A stretch of DNA of 32,268 nucleotides from a virus, in IMG/VR virus record IMGVR_UViG_3300042465_002820, positions 1 to 32,268 of that record; one strand, given 5' to 3'. The first letter of the stretch is position 1. Each line of letters starts with the position of its first letter. Shown in pieces: positions 23,536 through 28,868 of this stretch. Position numbers and translations under genes: made by a program. The notes under the pieces were generated by a model. The model was not told the origin of the DNA. It did not search any database and was given only the letters and a program-made list of their open reading frames with translations.

Positions 23536-24554
23536 TGGCAGATATGTTTAAGAAGGCGGCAGTCTTTACAGACATTCACTTTGGCATGAGACAAAACAGC
23601 AAAGCCCATAACGACGATTGTTTGAGTTTTGTCAAATGGTTCTGTGCCGAAGCAAAAAAGCAGGATTGTGACACGGCAATCTTTATGGGCGACTGGCATC
23701 ACCATCGTGCCACAGTCAATGTCAGTACATTGAACTATACTGTCGAAGCCATTGATTATATCAGCAAACACTTTGAGCGTTTCTTTTTTATTGCTGGCAA
23801 TCACGATTTATATTATCGTGAGAAACGTGACTTAACAAGTATTCCATTTATCAAAAATCAAAAAAACGTAGTTTTGGTAAATGACATTTACACAGAAGGA
23901 GACGTCAGTCTTGTTCCGTGGTTAGTTGGCGAAGAATGGACCGGCATGAAGAGATTACAAAGTCGTTATGTATTTGGACATTTCGAACTTCCTAATTTTA
24001 AAATGAATGCCAATGTTGCAATGCCGGATCACGGTGGATTGAATCGTGGGCATTTCCCTAATCAAGAAAAGGTCTTTTCTGGACACTTCCACATGAGACA
24101 GCACAGTGGCAATGTCAGCTACATCGGCAATGCCTTTCCACACAACTATGCTGATGCCTGGGATGATGACCGGGGTATGATGATTCTCGAGCATGGTGGA
24201 CAGCCCAAGTATATTGCTTGGCCAGATGCTCCAAAATTCAAAACTATTGATCTTACAAGATTAATCGATGATCCTACAAAGTACATGGATGCCAATTCAT
24301 TCCTGCGTGTTACCTGCGATGCTGACATTAGTTTTGAAGAAGCAAACTTCTTAAAAGAAAGTTGGCAAGAAGAATACAAGCTACGTGAGATTAGTTTGAT
24401 TCCTGCAAAACGAGAAGAACATGCACAGGATTGGAGTGGAGACGTACATTTTGAATCCGTGGATCAAATCGTTGTACAACAACTTACAGCCATCGAAAGT
24501 GAAGTCGTAGATCGCCAAACACTGATTGACATCTACAACGGACTTCACGTATAA
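23535..24554 (+). CDS. 47: Recombination nuclease subunit gp47 (SbcD/Mre11-like)
   Basis: 339 aa, exactly T4's length. Metallophosphoesterase motifs run in order: FTDIHFG (D13, H15), MGDWHHHR (D53), AGNHD (N89, H90), FGHFE (H149) and GHFH (183-186). Together with gp46 it resects DNA ends to 3' overhangs for recombination-dependent replication and helps degrade host DNA. Starts in a TAATG overlap with gp55. A promoter for gp46 is built into its last codons. Confidence 0.96.
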   Translation: MADMFKKAAVFTDIHFGMRQNSKAHNDDCLSFVKWFCAEAKKQDCDTAIFMGDWHHHRATVNVSTLNYTVEAIDYISKHFERFFFIAGNHDLYYREKRDLTSIPFIKNQKNVVLVNDIYTEGDVSLVPWLVGEEWTGMKRLQSRYVFGHFELPNFKMNANVAMPDHGGLNRGHFPNQEKVFSGHFHMRQHSGNVSYIGNAFPHNYADAWDDDRGMMILEHGGQPKYIAWPDAPKFKTIDLTRLIDDPTKYMDANSFLRVTCDADISFEEANFLKESWQEEYKLREISLIPAKREEHAQDWSGDVHFESVDQIVVQQLTAIESEVVDRQTLIDIYNGLHV

Positions 24555-24555
24555 T
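24526..24555 (+). promoter_or_regulatory. Sigma70 promoter for gp46 overlapping the gp47 stop
   Basis: TTGACA (24526-24531), 18-nt spacer, TATAAT (24550-24555); the gp47 stop TAA lies inside the -10 box. The start near 24562 is two bases before ATG 24564, which lacks a ribosome site. Confidence 0.78.
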
Positions 24556-24563
24556 ATACATTC

Positions 24564-26339
24564 ATGATTAAATTAAAATCTCTAACAGTTAAAAACTTTC
24601 TCAGCGTAGGCAATGTAACCCAAGCACTAAAATTTGATCAACACGGTCTCACACTAGTATTGGGTAATAACTTGGACTTGGGTGGTGATGGTAGTCGCAA
24701 CGGCACTGGCAAGACTACTATTGTCAATGCACTGAGCTATGTCTTATACGGCAATGCATTAACTAACATTCGCAAAGATAACTTAATTAATAAAACTAAC
24801 AGCAAAAGTATGTTAGTTACCTGCGAGTTTGACTGCGAAGGACATAGTTATCGTATTGAACGTGGACGCAAGCCAAACGTACTTCGTTTCATTGTCGACG
24901 ACAAAGAAACCGACAACCTTGAAACAGAAGAACAACAGGGCGAGAACAAAGAAACACAGGCAGACATTGAACGCATACTTGGCATGGGCCATGATATGTT
25001 CAAGCACATTGTTGCACTCAACACTTACACAGAGCCGTTCCTTAGTTTAAAGACCAATGATCAAAGAGATATCATTGAACAGTTGTTGGGTATTACTCAG
25101 CTCAGTGAAAAAGCAACATTGCTTAAAGATTTAATAAAGAACACTAAAGATGCAGTCAAAGAAGAAGAATATAGAATCAAAGCCATCGGGGACGCTAATA
25201 CTAAAATTAAAACGTCTATCGAAGATTTGGAACGTCGTAGTCGTTTATGGCAGACAAAACAAACGGACGATTTAGAAAAACTTGCTGCCAGTATCAATGA
25301 ACTAATGAACATTGACATTGCCATTGAACTAGAGAATCACAAGGCTCTTGCGTTGTGGCAGGCCAATGAAAAAGAACTTAAACGTCATAATAAAGATTTA
25401 GCTACACATCAAAGTACTATCAAAATCTTAAAAAGTAATTTATTGAAATTGGAAAGTGCTAAAACTAAAGCCGAAGCACATCAATGCCATGCTTGCGGGC
25501 AAGACATACATGACACTAAGCAAGAAGAAATGATGACGGAGATAGACGGTGCTGTTAACAATCTTAAAGAAGATTTAGTTGAAGAAGAAACTGCTTTGTC
25601 TAAAGTCACAGAAGATATCGCTAGCCTAGGTAAACTAGGTACAGCACCCGCAGTTCGTTATAGTAATATTGATGATGCTGTTAATCATAAGAGTACATTA
25701 GAAACAGCACAGGATCAATTTGAGCGCAGAGCATTAGATCTTGATCCTTATGTTGAACAAGCAGAGCATTTGAAGACCAGTGCTTTGGAAGAACTTAACT
25801 TTGACAGTATCAACAGACTAACAAAGTTAAATGAACATCAAGAGTTTTTGCTTAAACTGTTGACCAGTAAAGATAGTTTTATTCGTAAGCGTATTATTGA
25901 ACAGAATTTGAGTTACTTGAATCATAGATTAGCACATTATCTTGAAAAGTTAAGTTTACCGCATGAAGTAAAATTCCGCAGTGACTTAGAAGTAGATATT
26001 ACACAGCTTGGACAAGAGTTTGACTTTGATAACTTGAGTCGAGGTGAACGTAATAGACTTATTTTAGGCTTGTCGTGGGCATTCCGAGATGTCTACGAAA
26101 GTCTAAATAGGCCAATCAATTTGTTGTTCATCGACGAAATGATTGACAGTGGTATGGACGCCAATGGTGTTGATAACAGTTTGGGTATTCTTAAAAAGAT
26201 GGCTAGAGAAAATCGGAAGAATATCTTCTTGATCAGCCACCGCGATGAACTGGTCGGGCGTGTAAATAACATACTACAAGTAGTAAAAGAGAATGGCTTT
26301 ACAACATTCAATACAGATATAGAAATGGTAGAAGCATAA
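24564..26339 (+). CDS. 46: Recombination nuclease ATPase subunit gp46 (SbcC/Rad50-like)
   Basis: 591 aa (T4 gp46 is 560). Walker A is GSRNGTGKTT (residues 43-52, K50). A long coiled coil follows, interrupted by a zinc hook CHAC (C308, C311) at the apex, then the returning coil, signature LSRGERNRL near 490, Walker B LLFIDEMIDSGMD near 520 and the H-loop SHRDEL. Partner of gp47: ATP binding opens and closes the nuclease and the hook dimerises two complexes. It has its own promoter inside gp47. The stop overlaps the acyl carrier gene (TAATG). Confidence 0.96.
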   Translation: MIKLKSLTVKNFLSVGNVTQALKFDQHGLTLVLGNNLDLGGDGSRNGTGKTTIVNALSYVLYGNALTNIRKDNLINKTNSKSMLVTCEFDCEGHSYRIERGRKPNVLRFIVDDKETDNLETEEQQGENKETQADIERILGMGHDMFKHIVALNTYTEPFLSLKTNDQRDIIEQLLGITQLSEKATLLKDLIKNTKDAVKEEEYRIKAIGDANTKIKTSIEDLERRSRLWQTKQTDDLEKLAASINELMNIDIAIELENHKALALWQANEKELKRHNKDLATHQSTIKILKSNLLKLESAKTKAEAHQCHACGQDIHDTKQEEMMTEIDGAVNNLKEDLVEEETALSKVTEDIASLGKLGTAPAVRYSNIDDAVNHKSTLETAQDQFERRALDLDPYVEQAEHLKTSALEELNFDSINRLTKLNEHQEFLLKLLTSKDSFIRKRIIEQNLSYLNHRLAHYLEKLSLPHEVKFRSDLEVDITQLGQEFDFDNLSRGERNRLILGLSWAFRDVYESLNRPINLLFIDEMIDSGMDANGVDNSLGILKKMARENRKNIFLISHRDELVGRVNNILQVVKENGFTTFNTDIEMVEA

Positions 26340-26569
26340 TGACAATAGAATCAAAAGCACTCGATGCTATTAAAAAAGCCTGCGAAAAAACAGACGACGA
26401 AATTATTAATGCAACATCGTGGTCTGAATTAAATTTTGATAGCTTACAGACTGTAGAATTAATCATGCAAATGGAAGATCTATTTGATCTTACCATCGAA
26501 GACGAAGATGCAGAAAAATTAAAAAATTACAACGATTTAATAACTTTTATAAAAGGGAAAACAAAATGA
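26339..26569 (+). CDS. Acyl carrier protein
   Basis: 76 aa, the usual ACP length (E. coli AcpP is 78 aa), acidic and helical. The phosphopantetheine site is present: ELNFDSLQTVELIMQMED with D34-S35-L36, Ser35 being the expected attachment residue. Helix III ends with DAEKLKNYNDLITFIK, as in true ACPs. It would carry acyl chains as thioesters after modification by a host AcpS/Sfp-type transferase; none is seen in this window. The stop and start overlap both neighbours (TAATG, ATGA), so it is made with the recombination genes. Its role is unknown: it may feed or divert host lipid synthesis, or bind a host protein. Confidence 0.85.
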   Translation: MTIESKALDAIKKACEKTDDEIINATSWSELNFDSLQTVELIMQMEDLFDLTIEDEDAEKLKNYNDLITFIKGKTK

Positions 26570-26775
26570 CAGAAGAAAACACAACTCCAGTAAATACACA
26601 AGAAGAACTTGTTAAACAATTCCAATTGTATATTGAAGAGAACGAAAAGTTCACGACTAAGAAAGTTAAAGCAGCCGCTGGCCGTGCTCGAAAGGCATTG
26701 CAAGAAGTTGCCAAACTTGTCAAGCAACGTCGCAAAGAAATCACTGAAGAGAAAGCGGCGTTGTCAGTTAAATAA
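26566..26775 (+). CDS. Small basic histone H1/Hc1-like protein
   Basis: 69 aa. A polar N-terminus (TEENTTPVNTQEELVKQFQ) is followed by a Lys/Ala/Arg helix (KKVKAAAGRARKALQEVAK, LVKQRRKEITEEKAAL). The K-x-A-A-x-R-x-R-x-x-L-x-x-x-A-K pattern recalls the Hc1/histone-H1-like family of bacterial DNA-condensing proteins. A position right after gp46 fits a DNA-binding role. At this length the similarity may be compositional. UvsY, another small T4 recombination protein, is larger (137 aa) and does not look alike. Start overlaps the ACP stop (ATGA). Confidence 0.6.
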   Translation: MTEENTTPVNTQEELVKQFQLYIEENEKFTTKKVKAAAGRARKALQEVAKLVKQRRKEITEEKAALSVK

Positions 26776-26780
26776 AACTG

Positions 26781-27209
26781 ATGACATGGCTTTACCAAGG
26801 TGATTTAATAGAAGAACTTCCTGAGGACTGTGTTGGTTTTGTTTATCTCATTACCAACTCAGTCACAGGCCGCAAATACATAGGCAAAAAATTGGCAAAG
26901 TTTGCAAAGACAAGTTACAAAGTTGTCAAGCAAAAAAATGGCATTAAAAAGAAAAAGAAAATTCGTTCAAAAGTCGATTCTGACTGGAGAGATTACTACG
27001 GGAGTAGTGATGAATTATCTAAAGACGTTACCACACTAGGCAAAGAAAATTTCACTCGTGAAGTTTTACACTACTGCACATCCAAGGCTCATACTTCATA
27101 CTTAGAAGCAAAAGAACAATTCGATAGAAAAGTTTTAGAAACAACAGATTACTACAATGGCCAAATATCCGTTCGCGTCCACGGATCACATATCATAAAC
27201 AGAATTTAA
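26781..27209 (+). CDS. GIY-YIG endonuclease
   Basis: 142 aa. The catalytic module is at the N-terminus: GFVYLITNSVTGRKYIGKK, with GFVY (19-22) for GIY and KYIG (32-35) for YIG. Then comes a Lys-rich segment (VKQKNGIKKKKKIRSK), WRDYYGSSDEL, and ENFTREVLHYC with LEAKEQF, where the Glu of the second half is expected. The tail has no obvious DNA-recognition domain (no NUMOD or zinc finger). The size matches the short Seg-like or repair-type GIY-YIG proteins of T4-like phages. It may be a free-standing homing nuclease or a phage DNA-processing enzyme. It is followed by a 520-bp region that appears to encode RNA. Confidence 0.88.
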   Translation: MTWLYQGDLIEELPEDCVGFVYLITNSVTGRKYIGKKLAKFAKTSYKVVKQKNGIKKKKKIRSKVDSDWRDYYGSSDELSKDVTTLGKENFTREVLHYCTSKAHTSYLEAKEQFDRKVLETTDYYNGQISVRVHGSHIINRI

Positions 27210-27211
27210 AT

Positions 27212-27602
27212 CGGCACCGGCCACAAAGACACTACTGATAATGCCCGTACCGGCAAGTTAAACAAGGTACCCAATAACTGGACTCCGTGTCGCAGGGAAG
27301 GAACTTCTGAGCAGTAGCAGAGACATGATTGCCACTATCCTTAACAGGACGCAACACAAGGTATGAAACGTGTTGGCAAATGTATAGTACGACCAAAAAG
27401 AGTAGGCACTGCTGAGTCATTGCAACCTACATGAATTAAGATGTTTATCTATTGGCTACTTAATTCTGCGTTATAAGAAGAGCTACATAAAAAGGTACAG
27501 CGTAACCGCCTTTACTAGTAATAGTTGTAGTAATAGATTACGATAATGGGCCTCCGACAGGATTTTCCAATTTTTACTTTTCGTCCTTAACAGGGCGAAG
27601 TA
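27212..27602 (+). ncRNA. Candidate structured non-coding RNA
   Basis: No reading frame here is protein-like. Stems on the + strand: a three-way junction with closing stem TTGCC (27329-27333) / GGCAA (27375-27379) enclosing TCCT-TAAC-AGGA (27338-27349) and CAACAC/GTGTTG (27352-27357, 27370-27375). GTAGG/CCTAC lies at 27402-27430. GAATTAAG/CTTAATTC is 8 bp (27433-27440, 27459-27466). CGTAA/TTACG (27501-27505, 27538-27542) encloses TTACTA/TAGTAA. TTCGTCCT-TAAC-AGGGCGAA is 8 bp plus TAC/GTA (27575-27602). Two hairpins share the loop UAAC, a stable UMAC tetraloop, which favours the + strand. No promoter was found, so it may be processed from the gp46 operon transcript. No known RNA family is recognised, and ends are approximate. 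Confidence 0.55.
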
Positions 27603-27678
27603 CGACTGCAAAACCTTGACAAGTATTATCTAAGAAGAACAATTGATAACAATGAATTATGTTAATAAAAAGAATTCT

Positions 27679-27732
27679 AAGATTTGTGTTTTACTGTAAG
27701 TAAAAGGTAAATCTTGTTGTTCTACGAACAAC
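27679..27732. terminator. Two adjacent stem-loops between convergent units
   Basis: Stem-loop 1 (27679-27715): AAGATTT/AAATCTT outside, TTTTACT/AGTAAAA inside, loop GTA, with only a GTG/GGT internal mismatch region. Stem-loop 2 (27716-27732): GTTGTTC/GAACAAC with loop TAC, touching the stop codon of the minus-strand ORF. On the minus strand stem-loop 1 is followed by a short T-rich stretch (TTCTTTTTATT). Probably ends the gp26-unit transcript, perhaps also the + strand RNA. Confidence 0.55.
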
Positions 27733-27960
27733 TTAAATCATTTCTTGTGTTAATGTATCTTTTGGTTTAATGCCTCGATCTAGGCTTATCTTATCTTTGA
27801 GTATTTTAAGGAATATCTTCTTCTCTTCAAATGTAATATTCCATAGGTCATTATAACTCTGTCCTGAGTATATAGCCAATGTTGCAATATCTTCTATTAT
27901 GGCTTTTGATTCCTTGTCTAAAGAGTTTAAGAACTTTAGAATGTCTGGCCCAGACTTCAA
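27733..27960 (-). CDS. Frameshift extension of the gp26-family protein (putative tail assembly chaperone part)
   Basis: 75 codons in the -1 frame relative to the gp26-family gene. The only available start is TTG 27960, with no ribosome site. The frame is open back through CGC ATA AGG CTT TTA TCC to the T TTT TTC heptamer at 27984-27978, just before the upstream stop. It is thus most simply expressed as a -1 frameshift fusion of about 359 aa. Sequence: LKSGPDILKFLNSLDKES, AIIEDIATLAIYSGQSYNDL, WNITFEEKKIFLKILKDK, all helical. The D-L-W-x-I-T-x-E-E segment recalls short downstream parts of tail chaperones. A separate small protein from TTG remains possible. Confidence 0.65.
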   Translation of the reverse strand: MKSGPDILKFLNSLDKESKAIIEDIATLAIYSGQSYNDLWNITFEEKKIFLKILKDKISLDRGIKPKDTLTQEMI

Positions 27961-27971
27961 GGATAAAAGCC

Positions 27972-28811
27972 TTATGCGAAAAAAGTCGTTGGATTAAGGT
28001 CTAAACTAGATTTAAATTCGGTGTTGCAATTTTTACAACTCACACTAAATTCTTTATCCACACCCATTGTACTGGTCATCATTATAGATAATTCAATTTT
28101 TGAAAAATCATTTTTGCTGAGATCGTTGATCCAGTCTTTGATGTTTGCATTATCAGTTACAGCTACTCCGTCTGGTAATAACACAGTGTCTATACAGCTA
28201 CTGACAATTTCTATGTTTTTTTCAGTTAAAATTTGATAACTTCGTTGCATTAAATTTACTTTAGTTGCTTCGTCTGCATTATTTTGTTCTGCAAGTTGTA
28301 TATTTCTAATCTGTTCAAACTGTACCCAATTTAAGTTCAATAAATTTTGCACAGTAACTGGTTTGATAAAAATTTTAATTCCATTATCTAATTCAACAGG
28401 CTCTAATTTTTCAACAGTTTTTATACTGCTGATAATTTGATTTAAGTTTATACTCACTTCGTTGGCAGTTTCGCAGGCAGTGCATTTACAATTAACATCT
28501 AAATTATCACCATACGTACAACGCTTGATACCAACTAAAACAGCATCTAAGTCAATGGCCGGCATGGACATGGGATCAGTGATTGAAGGAACACAGCTAT
28601 TAATCATTTGAGTTATTGCGCTGCCGTTTAGTAAAGCATCTGCGTTTTTAAGCATTAGCTCATCTTTGGCGGTCAGTGGATAAATTGGGATCTCACCCAT
28701 TTCGTTAAACTCTGTGGGTTTTTCTTTATAAAAGTTTCCTTGGCTGGGCAACTTAATCCATATTCCAGGCTTTCTAAAATATTGTTTTAACGGGTTGACT
28801 TGGTTTTCCAT
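27972..28811 (-). CDS. 26: gp26-family baseplate/tail assembly protein (T4_baseplate family)
   Basis: 279 aa (T4 gp26 is 208). N-terminal family pattern: FRKPGIWIKLPSQGNFY, then GEIPIYPLTAKDELMLKNAD and a Cys-containing helix (ITQMINSCVPSI). Cysteines C108, C110, C113 and C259, C262 (CKCTAC and CKNC) could bind zinc, an addition to the T4 protein. gp26 is needed for T4 hub assembly, yet I recall that it is not resolved in the mature baseplate, which suits an assembly role. GGAG-type ribosome site before ATG 28811. Lies back to back with the tape measure. Ends in a slippery heptamer two codons before its stop. Confidence 0.8.
   Translation of the reverse strand: MENQVNPLKQYFRKPGIWIKLPSQGNFYKEKPTEFNEMGEIPIYPLTAKDELMLKNADALLNGSAITQMINSCVPSITDPMSMPAIDLDAVLVGIKRCTYGDNLDVNCKCTACETANEVSINLNQIISSIKTVEKLEPVELDNGIKIFIKPVTVQNLLNLNWVQFEQIRNIQLAEQNNADEATKVNLMQRSYQILTEKNIEIVSSCIDTVLLPDGVAVTDNANIKDWINDLSKNDFSKIELSIMMTSTMGVDKEFSVSCKNCNTEFKSSLDLNPTTFFA
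27978..27984 (-). other. Predicted -1 frameshift site T TTT TTC
   Basis: In the gp26-family frame the message reads ACT TTT TTC GCA TAA. The heptamer T TTT TTC fits X XXY YYZ and allows both tRNAs to slip back one base, entering the open -1 frame (CGC ATA AGG ...) of the downstream ORF. The stop codon six bases later and the hairpins beyond the ORF are the only other visible elements. Confidence 0.65.
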
Positions 28812-28850
28812 TTTTTCTCCAACTAAATAGTATATAAAGTAATTACTCTT

Positions 28851-28858
28851 TATTTATA
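28851..28858 (-). promoter_or_regulatory. Late promoter TATAAATA for the gp26-family unit
   Basis: Exact late box on the minus strand, about 39 nt before ATG 28811. Unlike the gp25 and gp48/54 boxes it leaves room for a leader with a GGAG ribosome site. Confidence 0.8.
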
Positions 28859-28864
28859 TACATA
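28857..28864 (+). promoter_or_regulatory. Probable late promoter TATACATA for the tape measure gene
   Basis: TATACATA matches TATAAATA in 7 of 8 bases and ends 4 nt before ATG 28869, which has no Shine-Dalgarno sequence. It overlaps the divergent late box by two bases. An alternative is TATAAAGT at 28833-28840. Confidence 0.5.
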
Positions 28865-28868
28865 TTTA

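Noticed and set aside
27232-27420. 62-codon minus-strand ORF in the gene-free region
   Set aside because: Composition is unlike a phage protein, it has no ribosome site, and it overlaps the stems of the candidate RNA. A short repeated R-P-V-K-D in this frame simply reflects the duplicated TCCTTAACAGG hairpin.
27210-27680. tmRNA, tRNA, group I or group II intron in the gene-free region
   Set aside because: No T-arm GTTCGA/CCA end, no tag-like reading frame ending in an Ala-Ala type degron, and no intron core sequences were visible, although a GIY-YIG gene is adjacent.
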